Shown: one piece after another, positions 28,075 to 37,755 of the stretch
Layout: the number at the start of each line of letters is the position of its first letter
Numbering within the stretch: the first letter of the stretch is position 1
Assembly: GCA_016927755.1 (NCBI GenBank)
Contig: JAFGLZ010000111.1
Span: 106,897-170,896, forward strand
DNA length: 64,000 nucleotides
Origin: Phycisphaerae bacterium
GTDB lineage: Bacteria > Planctomycetota > Phycisphaerae > UBA1845 > JAFGLZ01
Reading direction: 5' to 3'
Translations under genes and position numbers: made by a program
Notes under the pieces: generated by a model
Database searches by the model: none
Told to the model about the DNA's origin: nothing
Seen by the model: the letters and a program-made list of their open reading frames with translations, nothing else

Positions 28075-30570
28075 ATGGCCATTGACCCGCGCAACGAGCG
28101 CTATCGCGAAACGATCCTCACCGCGCCTTACGAGATCTGCGTCGAGCGGGCGCGGTACGTCACGCAATCGTATCGCGCGACGGAAGGCGAGCACCCCGCC
28201 CTCCGCGCGGCCAAGGCCCTCGCCCATACGCTGGCCAGCATGAGCCTCCACGTCCTCGATGGCGAACGCATCGTCGGCAATCGGTCGTCCAAGCTGCTCG
28301 GCGCGGTCATCCCCGTCGAACGCGGCGACATCAACACCGTCCTCGAACTCGAGTTCGGCATGGCACCGGCCCCCGACCGAAAACCCTTCCTCATCTCGGT
28401 CGACGAGCGACGAGAGCTCCTCCAGGAGATCCTCCCGTACTGGCGCGGCAAGACCGTCCGCGACCGCAAGAAGGCCCTCTGGCGGGCCAACGGCCTGTTC
28501 CTCCGCCCGGCCCGCAACCCCTGGAGCTGGATCAAGCGGGCGCGCGGACTGAACCTGCTCAAGATCCACGAGGTCCTCAAGGCCCCGCGCCTCAACCTCG
28601 AATACATCTTCCGAGGGCTCGACGAGGTCCTCTACAACAACCCCGCCTTCGTCATGAACGTCTTCGACGTCCAGGGACACCTCATCCTCGGCCACAAGAA
28701 CATCCTGCGCGACGGCTTCACCGGCGTGCGATCGCAGGCGATCGAGCGATTGGACCAAGCTCGTCGTGAGCGCGACGCCGACGGCCAGGCCTTCCTCGAG
28801 GCCGTCGTGCTCAGTTGCGACGCCATCCACGAGTTCGCGGCGCGCATCGCCGACGAGGCCGATCGCCTCGCGGGCCGGACACACGACGCGGCTCGACAAC
28901 AGGAGCTGCGCGAGATCGCCGCCCGATGTCGTCACGTCCCGTTTCACCCGCCGCGCGACTTCCGCGAGGCCGTCCAGGCCCTCTGGCTCACGCAGGTCGG
29001 CGCCGTCGTCGCGTACGGCATGAGCGGGATCTTCGCCGTCGGCCGGCTCGACCAGCACCTGTACCCGTTCTACGCCCGAGACAAGGCCGACGGGCAGATC
29101 ACCGACGCCGAGGCCGTCGCCTGGCTGGAGGAGCTGCTGATCAAGCTGAGCAGCAACCTGCTGCTCCTGCCCACCGTGGGCAAGCGGACCAGCAGCGAGC
29201 TCGGCAGCGACAGCGCCGCGCCGACGGTAGGGGGGCTCACCCCCGAGGGCGGCGACGCTGTCAACGATCTGTCGTACCTCCTTCTCGAGGCCTTCACGAA
29301 CGTCAAATCGCTGGGCAACTCGTTCACGATCCGGCTTTCGCGGCAATCCCCCGACGCGTTCTGGCACAAGGCGCTGGAGACCTATCGCCACACGTCCGGC
29401 GCGGCCCTGTTCTGCGACGAGGTCACGATCGGCGCGCTCAAGACGTGCGGAATGACCGAGCGCGACGCCCGCGACTACGGTGCCGTCGGCTGCGTCGAGC
29501 CCACCGGCGACGGCGACACCTTCGGCTGCACCTCCGGCAACGACATCTCGCTGACCGGCGCGCTCGAGATGACGCTATCCGACGGCCGGCTCCGCATCAT
29601 GGGGCGGCGCGTCGGGCCGAGGACCGGCGACCCCCGACGATTCCCCACGTTCGCGGCCTTCATGGCCGCCTTCAAGCAGCAGGTGACCTTCATGGTCGAC
29701 TTCGTCGTGCGGGCCACCAACCTCAAGGACCGCGTCTACATCGAGGGCTTCCCCAATCCGTACGTCTCGGCCACGCTCGCCGGGTGCGTCGCCGGCGCTC
29801 GGGACATGACCGCGGGCGGGGCGGCCTACAACTACGGCTCGATCAGCGCGCGGGGCCTGGGCACGGTGGCCGACTCGCTCGCCGCCGTCCGCCACCTCGT
29901 CTATGAGACCCGGCAGATCCCGATGGACCGCCTGATCCGGGCGCTCGCGACCGACTTCAGAGGGGCCGAAGACCTCCGCCGCCGACTCGTGCGCGAAGGC
30001 CCCAAGTACGGCTGCGACGACGATCGCGCCGACGCGATCGCCAAGGACGTCGCCGAGTTCTTCTGCCACGAGGTGGCCAAACACAAGACGATCCGCGGCG
30101 GGCCGTACCGCCCGAGCTTCTTCTCCTACGGCATGCACGTGCTCGAAGGCCTCTTCCTCGGCGCGACCCCCGACGGGCGGCACGCCGGCGAGCCCGTCAG
30201 CAACAGCTTCTCCCCCGCCAACGGCTCCGAGCGAAAGGGCCCCACCGCCATGCTCCGCTCCGTGGCCAAGATCAACCACGCGCTGATCTCCAACGGCTGC
30301 GCGGTGAACATGAAGCTGATGCCGTCGATGTTCGACGACGTCGGCTCGATCGACAAAGCGGTCGCGCTGGTGAGGAGCTACTTCGCCATGGGCGGGATGG
30401 AGGTTCAGTTCAACGTCGTCAGCAACAAGACGCTCCGCGACGCGCAGCAACACCCGGAGCAACATCGCGGTCTGGTCGTCCGCGTCTCAGGCTACTCGGC
30501 CTACTTCACCGACCTCGGCAAGCCCCTGCAAGACGAGATCATCAAGCGAACCGCGTTCGATGGCATGTAA
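28075..30570 (+). CDS. Glycyl radical enzyme, pyruvate formate-lyase family
   Basis: The 831-residue protein has the full glycyl radical fold. The active-site cysteine lies in GAVGCVEPTG, and the C-terminal radical site is VVRVSGYSAYF. The GCVE pattern groups it with dehydratase or C-S/C-N lyase type members rather than true pyruvate formate-lyase. Candidates include glycerol or diol dehydratases, choline lyase and isethionate sulfite-lyase. The exact substrate cannot be read from the sequence. No radical SAM activase is next to it, which is unusual for the family. In an organism that also reduces sulfite, a sulfonate-cleaving member would be notable, but this is speculation. It requires anoxic conditions. 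Confidence 0.88.
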   Translation: MAIDPRNERYRETILTAPYEICVERARYVTQSYRATEGEHPALRAAKALAHTLASMSLHVLDGERIVGNRSSKLLGAVIPVERGDINTVLELEFGMAPAPDRKPFLISVDERRELLQEILPYWRGKTVRDRKKALWRANGLFLRPARNPWSWIKRARGLNLLKIHEVLKAPRLNLEYIFRGLDEVLYNNPAFVMNVFDVQGHLILGHKNILRDGFTGVRSQAIERLDQARRERDADGQAFLEAVVLSCDAIHEFAARIADEADRLAGRTHDAARQQELREIAARCRHVPFHPPRDFREAVQALWLTQVGAVVAYGMSGIFAVGRLDQHLYPFYARDKADGQITDAEAVAWLEELLIKLSSNLLLLPTVGKRTSSELGSDSAAPTVGGLTPEGGDAVNDLSYLLLEAFTNVKSLGNSFTIRLSRQSPDAFWHKALETYRHTSGAALFCDEVTIGALKTCGMTERDARDYGAVGCVEPTGDGDTFGCTSGNDISLTGALEMTLSDGRLRIMGRRVGPRTGDPRRFPTFAAFMAAFKQQVTFMVDFVVRATNLKDRVYIEGFPNPYVSATLAGCVAGARDMTAGGAAYNYGSISARGLGTVADSLAAVRHLVYETRQIPMDRLIRALATDFRGAEDLRRRLVREGPKYGCDDDRADAIAKDVAEFFCHEVAKHKTIRGGPYRPSFFSYGMHVLEGLFLGATPDGRHAGEPVSNSFSPANGSERKGPTAMLRSVAKINHALISNGCAVNMKLMPSMFDDVGSIDKAVALVRSYFAMGGMEVQFNVVSNKTLRDAQQHPEQHRGLVVRVSGYSAYFTDLGKPLQDEIIKRTAFDGM

Positions 30571-30629
30571 GCATTGGGGAATCGGGTTTCGGGGCCCGCA
30601 TCACCGCATCGAGTTCCGCGCCAACGTAG

Positions 30630-30648
30630 CACGGGCATCTTGCCCGTG
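30630..30648. repeat. Short palindrome of a dispersed intergenic type
   Basis: CACGGGCA and TGCCCGTG enclose a TCT loop, 60 bases after the glycyl radical enzyme stop and before the end of a convergent gene. The 'acGGGCAtctTGCCCgt' form resembles short dispersed repeats I associate with planctomycete intergenic regions. It could also act as a bidirectional terminator. Confidence 0.4.
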
Positions 30649-30727
30649 ACCGGAACCACAACAGCCGATCACCACCGCAAGCGATCCTCCAGGAGCGCGG
30701 CCCAAATCACTCACACCCGTTCAGACC

Positions 30728-31756
30728 TCACGTCCAACCATAGACCTTCACGGGCAGCGTCCTACCCTCCGCCATCGCCTGACACGCGACCAGCGTCGCC
30801 GCCGTCGAATTCGCGCCGTCGAAGAAATCGCAGCGCGGGGGTCGGTCATCGCGAATCGCCTCCAGCCAATCCCTGACCTCGGGCTCGTAGGGATGACCCG
30901 TCACGCGTTCCACCTCGATGGGCGAGAACTCGGGATGCCGGTCGGCCTCGTCCCTGGCGATCGCGACGGTGTCGCGCTCGACCGTGCCGGCCGTTCCGTA
31001 GAGCTTGAGGTTGTAGAACGGCGCCATCGCGCAACGCGGCCCGTATAGCGCCGCCACCTTGGCGATCGCCCCGCCGGAAAAGCGGAACAGCGCGACCTGA
31101 CAGTCGTCCTCCTTCATCGCCGCAAAGGCCGCGCCGACGGAATAGCCCGTCACCTCGACGACCTCCTCGCCGACGAACCATCGCAGCAGGTCGAGCGGGT
31201 GACTGCCGCCGCCGACCATCGGCTTCTCCGTCTCGAGATACCAGTTGGCCCCCGTGTGCGCGTCGGTTTTCTCGGCCTGCACGAGCAGATTGTGGACGTA
31301 GTCGCCCTCGAGATAGTACACCCGGCCCAGCTTGTCCGATCGGCAAAGATCGTGGATCCGCTCGAAGACGGGGTTGAATCGCAGGACGTATCCGACCGCG
31401 AGCTTGAGCTTGGCATCGGCCTGCCGGGCCGCCGCAGTCATCTCCTCGAGCTGCTCGATCGTGTTGGCCACGGGCTTCTCGACGAATACGTGCTTGCCCG
31501 CGCGCACCGCCGCGACGAACGGCTCGACGTGAAACGGATCCCCCGTGTTGACGCTGATGGCCTCGACGTCCGGGTCCGCGCAAAGCTCCTCCGCCGACGT
31601 ATAGGTCCGCCCGATCCCCAGCCGCCCCGCCACCTCGCCCAGCCGATCTGGATTGCGGTCGCAGATCGCCACGACCCGCGACAACCCCACGTCCCCGTGC
31701 GCCTCGATATGCGCCAGCCCATTATGCCCCAGTCCCACGAAGCCGACACGGATCAT
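30728..31756 (-). CDS. Gfo/Idh/MocA-family oxidoreductase, cytoplasmic
   Basis: The 342-residue product starts directly with a Rossmann motif (IRVGFVGLGHNGLAH). It has the EKP motif (VFVEKPVANTIEQL) and the later GGGSHPLDLLRWF block, which contains the usual catalytic histidine region. No signal peptide is present, unlike the copy at the left end of the window. It is likely an NAD(P)-dependent sugar, polyol or cyclitol dehydrogenase. It starts two bases after the stop of the zinc dehydrogenase gene, so the two form an operon and probably act on successive steps. Confidence 0.9.
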   Translation of the reverse strand: MIRVGFVGLGHNGLAHIEAHGDVGLSRVVAICDRNPDRLGEVAGRLGIGRTYTSAEELCADPDVEAISVNTGDPFHVEPFVAAVRAGKHVFVEKPVANTIEQLEEMTAAARQADAKLKLAVGYVLRFNPVFERIHDLCRSDKLGRVYYLEGDYVHNLLVQAEKTDAHTGANWYLETEKPMVGGGSHPLDLLRWFVGEEVVEVTGYSVGAAFAAMKEDDCQVALFRFSGGAIAKVAALYGPRCAMAPFYNLKLYGTAGTVERDTVAIARDEADRHPEFSPIEVERVTGHPYEPEVRDWLEAIRDDRPPRCDFFDGANSTAATLVACQAMAEGRTLPVKVYGWT

Positions 31757-31758
31757 GC

Positions 31759-32850
31759 TTACGGCTCCAATTGCACCTTGATCGAATCCTCCCCCGTCAA
31801 CATCATCTCCAGCGCCCGCTCGTACTGATCGATCGGCAGACTGTGCGTCACGATGGGCGTCGGATCGATCTTGCCGGTCCGCATCAGCTCGATCGCGATC
31901 GGATAGCAGTACGGCCCGAGGTGGCTGCCCAGGACGTCCAGCTCCTTCGTGTCGCCGATGATCGTCCAGTCGACCGTGACCGGCTCGCCCATCACGCTGA
32001 ATTCCACGAACCGACCGAGCCGCCGAATCATGTGCAGGCCCTGCTCGACGCTCTTGGGATGACCGGCCGCCTCGATGTAGACGTCGCAGCCGTACCCGTC
32101 GGTCATGTTGCGAACAGCCCCGATCACGTCGACCTCGGCCGGGTTCAACGCCGTATCGGCGCCCATCCTCATCGCCGCCGCAAGCCGATGCGGCTTGAGA
32201 TCCAGCGCGACGAGCCGAGCGGGGTTGTATAGCCGCGCCGCGGCGACCATGCCCAACCCGAGCGTCCCGCAGCCGCTCACGACCACCACGTCGCCCAACT
32301 CGATCTTCGCTCGCTGCACGGCGTGAAGGCTGCACGCCAGCGGCTCGATCACCGCGCCAAACTCGGGAGACAGATCGCTCGGCACCTTGTGCACGATCGA
32401 CCTGGCCGGAAACGTCATGTACTTGGCCATCGCCCCGGGCAGGTACTTCTTGAAGCCGTAGATGTCGTGGACCTGGCACATCCAGTACTGCCCGCGCCTG
32501 CAGAATCGGCACTCCCAGCAGGGCACGATCTGCTCGCTGATCGCCAGGTCGCCGATCTCCAGCCCGGTCTTCTCGCCCGCGCCCTCGCCCAGCGCCACTA
32601 CGCGCCCCACGAACTCGTGACCGGCGATGCACGGCGTCTCGGCATAGCCCGCCCGATGTTCGTCTCCCCAGAACAACGGGGCGCCGCGCCAGCACTTCAG
32701 GTCCGACGCACACACGCCCGCGCGGAGGATCTCGACCGTCACCTCGCCCGCGCCGGGTGGCTTGACCGGCCACTCCTCGAGCCGATAGTCCCGCGGGCCG
32801 TGGCAGACGACGGCCGGCATCGTCTTGGGCAGCGTGATCGCGGTCGTCAT
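31759..32850 (-). CDS. Zinc-dependent medium-chain alcohol/polyol dehydrogenase
   Basis: The 363-residue product is a medium-chain dehydrogenase. It has the catalytic zinc site (GVCASDLK, GHEFVGRV) and a structural zinc lobe (CWECRFCRRGQYWMC). VIEPLACSLHAV and the NAD-binding VSGCGTLGLG follow. It resembles threonine, sorbitol or erythritol dehydrogenases. An AAGGAG site precedes the ATG at 32850. Pairing with a Gfo/Idh/MocA oxidoreductase suggests oxidation of a polyol or inositol-like compound. The substrate is not determined. Confidence 0.9.
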   Translation of the reverse strand: MTTAITLPKTMPAVVCHGPRDYRLEEWPVKPPGAGEVTVEILRAGVCASDLKCWRGAPLFWGDEHRAGYAETPCIAGHEFVGRVVALGEGAGEKTGLEIGDLAISEQIVPCWECRFCRRGQYWMCQVHDIYGFKKYLPGAMAKYMTFPARSIVHKVPSDLSPEFGAVIEPLACSLHAVQRAKIELGDVVVVSGCGTLGLGMVAAARLYNPARLVALDLKPHRLAAAMRMGADTALNPAEVDVIGAVRNMTDGYGCDVYIEAAGHPKSVEQGLHMIRRLGRFVEFSVMGEPVTVDWTIIGDTKELDVLGSHLGPYCYPIAIELMRTGKIDPTPIVTHSLPIDQYERALEMMLTGEDSIKVQLEP

Positions 32851-32999
32851 GATCGCTCCTTGGCCTTGCGGACGGTCCCAACTTCCGGTCGACGGACGGC
32901 GCTTCTTCGATTAGGTTACCGTATGGTCGCGGGACCGGCCATATCCCCGGGCCGCGCCGTCGGCGCGGCGGGAACACCGATCACGACAGGAGCGAACCC

Positions 33000-34145
33000 T
33001 TGGCCAAGGCGAAGCAGAAGCGGCGGGCCGGGCGATCCCGACCCCGGATCCCCGAGACGATCCAGCGTCGGCTGGCGTCCGTCCGAGAGGTCATGGCGAA
33101 GCGCGGGCTGGACGGCCTGCTCATCACCGCCCGGACCGACCAGTACCACCTGACCGGCTTCAACGGCGAGGACGGCATGACGCTCATCTCGCCCCGCCAG
33201 GTCTATCTGCTCAGCGATTTCCGATTCGAAGAGGCCGCCAAGCAGGAAGCGCCGTGGGCCACGTTCGTCAAACGCAAGAAGTCGGTCGCCGACGAGTTGG
33301 CCAAGTCCGCGCGCCGGTGCGGGATGGACCGGATCGGTTACATGCCCGACCGAATCACCGTCGCGAGCCTGGACGGGCTGCGCAAGGTGCTTCGTCCGGT
33401 GGGCACGAAGCTCGTTCGCACCGCGGACGTAACGGCCAAGCTGCGCGTAACGAAGGATGCCAAGGAACTCGAGACGATTCGCCACGCCATCCGAATCGCC
33501 GAGGAGGCCTTCCTGGCAGTCCGCCGCTCGATCCGGATCGGCCAGACGGAACAGGATCTCGCCAGCCGGCTGAACTACGAGATGGGGCGGCGGGGGGCTA
33601 GCGGTCCGAGCTTCCCCATCGTGGTGGCCGAGGGGCCCAACAGCGCCCTACCCCACGCCGAACCCGGTAAGCGGGTGGTCAGGCCCGGCAGTGCCGTCCT
33701 GTTCGACTGGGGCGCCCGGTGGGAGGGGTACCGTAGCGACTTGACCCGAGTGCTCTTCATCGGTAAGATTCCGGTTCGATTTCGGCGTTTGTACGAGATC
33801 GTATTGGAGGCCCAGCAGCGGGCGATCCGCGCCGTACGAGCCGGGAGATCGGCTCGTGAGATCGACGGGATCGCGCGTTCACACATAGCCAACTGCGGCT
33901 ACGGCAAAGAGTTTGGTCATGCCTTGGGCCATGGGCTGGGCCTCGATATCCACGAGACGCCCAGTCTGAGTAGCCGTAATCCAGCCCCGCTCGAGTCTGG
34001 CATGGTCGTAACGATCGAGCCGGGGATCTATGTCCCAGGGCTGGGTGGCGTGCGAATCGAGGATGATCTGCTGGTGACGGACATCGGGTGCGAGGTCCTG
34101 TCGACGCTGCCCACCGACTTGGGCTGGGCCCTGGTCGACAAATAG
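33000..34145 (+). CDS. M24-family aminopeptidase (Xaa-Pro peptidase type)
   Basis: The 381-residue product has a creatinase-type N-domain and a pita-bread C-domain. Metal ligands can be seen in VLFDWGARWEGYRSDLTR (two Asp), GHALGHGLGLDIHE (His), VVTIEPGIY (Glu) and GGVRIEDDLL (Glu). The family removes N-terminal residues before proline using two divalent metals. The TTG at 33000 is supported by AGGAG about 9 bases upstream. It is followed by accB and accC, a common bacterial neighbourhood (pepQ-efp-accB-accC), although efp is missing here. Confidence 0.9.
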   Translation: MAKAKQKRRAGRSRPRIPETIQRRLASVREVMAKRGLDGLLITARTDQYHLTGFNGEDGMTLISPRQVYLLSDFRFEEAAKQEAPWATFVKRKKSVADELAKSARRCGMDRIGYMPDRITVASLDGLRKVLRPVGTKLVRTADVTAKLRVTKDAKELETIRHAIRIAEEAFLAVRRSIRIGQTEQDLASRLNYEMGRRGASGPSFPIVVAEGPNSALPHAEPGKRVVRPGSAVLFDWGARWEGYRSDLTRVLFIGKIPVRFRRLYEIVLEAQQRAIRAVRAGRSAREIDGIARSHIANCGYGKEFGHALGHGLGLDIHETPSLSSRNPAPLESGMVVTIEPGIYVPGLGGVRIEDDLLVTDIGCEVLSTLPTDLGWALVDK

Positions 34146-34208
34146 CTGCAAGGCCCTGCGCGGGTCGTCAAACGCGTTGACGCCCCAACGAGATAAAGGC
34201 CGGATGGC

Positions 34209-34685
34209 ATGGATATCGAAACGGTCCGCAACCTGATCCAACTCATGGTCGACAATAATCTGGCCGAATTGGAGGTTCAGGACGGCGAGCATCGCGTCGC
34301 CCTCAAGCGTCAGGGCGAGCAGGTGACCCCGCACGACATGGCGGCGATGGCCGCGCACGTTGTGGCAGGCAAGGCCGGCAACCAGGCGCCCTCGGGGAAG
34401 CCGACCCCCGCCGAGACCGCGCCCGTCGATGAGGACGACGGCCTGGTCGCGATCAAGTCGCCGATGGTGGGGACCTTCTACTCCTCGCAAGACCCCGAGT
34501 CGCCCCCATTCGTTACCGTCGGTACCCACGTCGATCCCGAGAGTGTTGTCTGCATCATCGAGGCCATGAAGGTATACAACGAGATCAAGGCCGAGGTCGC
34601 CGGCGTGGTCGAGAAGGTGTTGGTGTCGAACGAAGCGCCGGTCGAATTCGGCCAGCCGCTGTTCCTGGTCAGGCCTGCATCCTGA
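34209..34685 (+). CDS. accB: Biotin carboxyl carrier protein of acetyl-CoA carboxylase
   Basis: The 158-residue product has an N-terminal helical part, a Pro/Ala-rich linker (residues about 60-78) and a biotinyl domain. The biotinylation site is the Lys in CIIEAMKVYNEI. It carries biotin between the carboxylase and transferase halves of acetyl-CoA carboxylase in the first step of fatty acid synthesis. accC follows 29 bases later, so the genes are co-transcribed. The length is standard. An out-of-frame ATG at 34204 is not used. Confidence 0.96.
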   Translation: MDIETVRNLIQLMVDNNLAELEVQDGEHRVALKRQGEQVTPHDMAAMAAHVVAGKAGNQAPSGKPTPAETAPVDEDDGLVAIKSPMVGTFYSSQDPESPPFVTVGTHVDPESVVCIIEAMKVYNEIKAEVAGVVEKVLVSNEAPVEFGQPLFLVRPAS

Positions 34686-34714
34686 GCGGATAACCGAAGT
34701 TGGGGTCGTCGAAG

Positions 34715-36052
34715 ATGCTGAGTCGCATCCTGGTTGCCAACCGCGGCGAGATCGCCCTGCGAATCATCAGGGCCTGTCGAGAGATGGGCATCCAGACCGT
34801 CGCCGTCTACTCAGAGGCCGATCGCGACGCCACATACCTCCGCCTGGCCGACCGGGCCATCTGCATCGGACCCGCCTCCCCCGCCGACAGCTACCTCAAG
34901 GCCGACCGCATCATCGCCGCGGCCGAGATCGCCAACGTCGACGCGATCCACCCCGGATACGGGTTCCTGTCCGAGAACCCGCTGTTCGCCGATCAGTGCC
35001 GTGAGTCGAAGATGGAGTTCATCGGCCCAAGCGCCGAGTCGATGCGGCAGTTGGGCGACAAGGTCGGCGCGCGGAAGCTGGCCAAGAAGGCGCGGGTCCC
35101 GATCGTGCCGGGCAGCGCCGACCCGCTTGAAGCCGACGACGAGGCCGTCGACCTGGCCGAGGAGATCGGATATCCCGTCATGATCAAGGCCGTCGCCGGC
35201 GGCGGCGGACGCGGCATGCGGGTGGCCCACAACCGCGCGACGCTCCTGAGCAGTCTCCGAAGCGCCCGCGCCGAGGCCGACGCCAGCTTCAAGAACCCCG
35301 GGATCTACCTCGAAAAGCTGCTCGATCAGCCCAGGCACGTCGAGGTCCAGATCCTCGCGGATCAGCAGGGAAACGTGATCCATCTCTGGGATCGGGACTG
35401 CACGCTGCAGCGCCGATATCAGAAGCTGATCGAGGAGACCCCCTCCCCGGGGATCGATCAATCCACGCGAGAGGAGCTCTGCCGCGCGGCCGTCAGGCTG
35501 GCCAAGGCGGCGGGATACGCCTCCGCGGGAACGGTCGAGTTCCTCGTCGATCGTAAGAAGAATTTCTACTTCATCGAGGCCAACGCCCGCATCCAGGTCG
35601 AGCATCCAGTGACCGAGATGGTCACGGGCATCGACCTGGTCAAATGGCAGATCCGAATCGCCAGCGGGGAGACCCTCGACATCAAGCAGCGCGACGTCGT
35701 CCAGAACGGCGTCGCGATCGAGTGCCGCATCAACGCGGAGGACCCCGCCAATGGGTTCTCCCCCTCGCCCGGCCGCATCGACACCTATATCCCCGCGGGC
35801 GGCTTCGGAGTGCGGATCGACACCCACGTCCATCCCGGCTACGTCGTCTCCCCACGCTACGATTCCCTGATCGGCAAGCTCATCGTGCACCAATCGAGCC
35901 GGGACGAGGCCGTCGCCTGCATGAAGCGGTGTCTCGAGGAATTCGTCATCGAGCCGATCAAGACCACGCTGCCGCTTTACAGAGAGATATTCACCCACAC
36001 CCACTTCCTGCGAGGAAAAGTGGATACTGGATTTATCGAGCGCACGTGGTAA
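34715..36052 (+). CDS. accC: Biotin carboxylase subunit of acetyl-CoA carboxylase
   Basis: The 445-residue product is a complete biotin carboxylase. [14 protein letters not shown] forms the N-terminal domain and [18 protein letters not shown] is the ATP-grasp glycine loop. [24 protein letters not shown] and [13 protein letters not shown] hold catalytic and metal-binding residues. It carboxylates the biotin on AccB with ATP and bicarbonate. The start at 34715 leaves the protein beginning [12 protein letters not shown], as in homologues; a TTG at 34700 is in frame but adds only five residues. Confidence 0.97.
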   Translation: MLSRILVANRGEIALRIIRACREMGIQTVAVYSEADRDATYLRLADRAICIGPASPADSYLKADRIIAAAEIANVDAIHPGYGFLSENPLFADQCRESKMEFIGPSAESMRQLGDKVGARKLAKKARVPIVPGSADPLEADDEAVDLAEEIGYPVMIKAVAGGGGRGMRVAHNRATLLSSLRSARAEADASFKNPGIYLEKLLDQPRHVEVQILADQQGNVIHLWDRDCTLQRRYQKLIEETPSPGIDQSTREELCRAAVRLAKAAGYASAGTVEFLVDRKKNFYFIEANARIQVEHPVTEMVTGIDLVKWQIRIASGETLDIKQRDVVQNGVAIECRINAEDPANGFSPSPGRIDTYIPAGGFGVRIDTHVHPGYVVSPRYDSLIGKLIVHQSSRDEAVACMKRCLEEFVIEPIKTTLPLYREIFTHTHFLRGKVDTGFIERTW

Positions 36053-36107
36053 ACTCATCGGTTCTGGAAGTTCGGCAAGATTTACTGGTATCTAGTGAGG
36101 CAGCATT

Positions 36108-37379
36108 ATGGCAGCTCTGAAAGGCAACGCGGTCGTTGGCCAGGCGGGCGGTCCGACGGCAGTCATCAACCAGTCACTCGTGGGCGTGATTCAAGAGGTC
36201 CAGAAGTACGACCATATCACCCACCTGCTCGGAGCCCGACACGGCGTCAAGGGCATCATGGAAGAAGACTACATCGACCTGAAACGTCAGCCGACGGAAA
36301 TGCTCGAGCTGGTGGCCTATACCCCGGCATCCGCGCTCGGCTCCACGCGCCACAAGCCAAAAGGCGAGGACTTCGAGCGAATTCTCGGTTCCTTCAAGCA
36401 ACATGACGTGCGATACTTCTTCTACATCGGCGGAAACGACTCCGCTGCGGCCGCTCAGATCATCAACAAGCTCGCCCAGGAAGCCAAATACGACCTCCGA
36501 GTGATCCACATCCCCAAGACGATCGACAACGACCTCCTGGTGACCGATCACTGTCCCGGCTACGGCAGCGCGGCCAAATTCGTCGCCTCCGCCTTCATCG
36601 GAGACAACCTCGACAACCGGGCCCTACCGGGCGTCAAGATCAACATCCTCATGGGCCGCGACGCCGGCTTCATCACGGCCGCCGCCATCCTGGCTCGGCA
36701 GCGAGAGGACGACGGGCCCCATCTGGTCTATATCCCGGAGCGCCCCTTCTGCGTGAAGAAGTTCATCGAGGCCGTCGGCAGTACCGTCGACAGGATCGGC
36801 CGGTGCCTCATCGCCGTCAGCGAGGGAATTCGCGACGAAAAGGGCGTCCTCTGGACCAAACGCGTCGTCGATGAGATGGAAGGCGGGCGGGGTAAGGTCG
36901 AAACCGACAGCTTCGGCAACCTGCAGTTGTCAGGCACCGGCTCCCTCGCCGACTACCTCGCCGGCGTCGTACGCAGCGAACTCGGAAAGCGGAAATCCTC
37001 GTTGCGCGTTCGGGCCGATACCTACGGCTACCTCCAGCGGAGCTTTCCCTCCTGGAGTGAGGTCGACGCGTGGGAGGCAAGATTGTGCGGCCAGATGGCC
37101 GTGAGCTACTCACTCGAGGCCGATCAGGACGGCAGCGTCGCCCTCGTCCGACTGCCCGGTACGAGCTACGCCTGCGGCACCCAACTCGTACCGCTGGAAA
37201 GCGTCGCCCCCTCCTGCGAGCCCAAGACCAAGCGACTGCCGGACGAGTATATCGTCCCGGCAGGAAACTATATCCGCGACCAGTTCCTCGTCTACGCGGG
37301 ACCGCTGGTCGGCAACCTCCCGAAGGTTGGGTGGTTCGAGCAGGTCAAGACCAGCCACCCGTACGGCGGGTTGGCGTAG
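36108..37379 (+). CDS. 6-phosphofructokinase, predicted pyrophosphate-dependent
   Basis: The 423-residue product has the phosphofructokinase signatures FYIGGNDSAAAA, PKTIDNDL and NILMGRDAGF. In the PPi-dependent class the phosphate donor site has Asp in place of the ATP-class Gly, and the catalytic loop reads PKT rather than PGT. Both are seen here, so pyrophosphate is the likely donor. The enzyme would make fructose 1,6-bisphosphate reversibly and spend or conserve PPi. It lies 55 bases after accC. Its nearness to sat, which releases PPi during sulfate activation, is discussed as a finding. Confidence 0.88.
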   Translation: MAALKGNAVVGQAGGPTAVINQSLVGVIQEVQKYDHITHLLGARHGVKGIMEEDYIDLKRQPTEMLELVAYTPASALGSTRHKPKGEDFERILGSFKQHDVRYFFYIGGNDSAAAAQIINKLAQEAKYDLRVIHIPKTIDNDLLVTDHCPGYGSAAKFVASAFIGDNLDNRALPGVKINILMGRDAGFITAAAILARQREDDGPHLVYIPERPFCVKKFIEAVGSTVDRIGRCLIAVSEGIRDEKGVLWTKRVVDEMEGGRGKVETDSFGNLQLSGTGSLADYLAGVVRSELGKRKSSLRVRADTYGYLQRSFPSWSEVDAWEARLCGQMAVSYSLEADQDGSVALVRLPGTSYACGTQLVPLESVAPSCEPKTKRLPDEYIVPAGNYIRDQFLVYAGPLVGNLPKVGWFEQVKTSHPYGGLA

Positions 37380-37755
37380 CGTCGGCTCGGAGCAGAAGCG
37401 AAACGTCTAGCCACGGGCTACCCGGTCGTGCTCTCGGCCGGGCGGCCCGTTTCCTTGCCTCCACACAATCACGGCGCTGTTCAGAAGGATCCGGAGAATT
37501 CTCGTGCGTTGGCGAACTGGCTCAGACCCTCACTGGCACGACCGTGCGGAGTTGCCCGCGGCAATGCTGGAACACGTGCGAGAGACTGCCTCCGGTTGGC
37601 TTCCCAGGTTCCGAGTCGCAAGAAGGTCTCAGGTTTGAGGGTTCTCTAAAGCCTGAAGTCTGAGGTCTTGAGCCCGATGCCCAGGGCCAACACCATCAAG
37701 CGAGCGCGCCCCCTCCAACCCGTCGAGAAACCGTTCATCCCTTCCCGTGGGCAAC
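37380..37755. other. 376-base gap with short direct repeats
   Basis: No gene is supported. Near 37640-37675 there is a short iterated stretch of the type 'gcctgaagtctgaggtctt', similar to one at about 48707-48735 downstream of qmoB. A GC-rich partial hairpin lies near 37420-37450 but has no T-tract. Confidence 0.4.

Noticed and set aside
30728..32977. Single 749-codon minus-strand frame covering two genes
   Set aside because: Only the last 342 residues look like protein; the first part is an out-of-frame reading of the zinc dehydrogenase gene.
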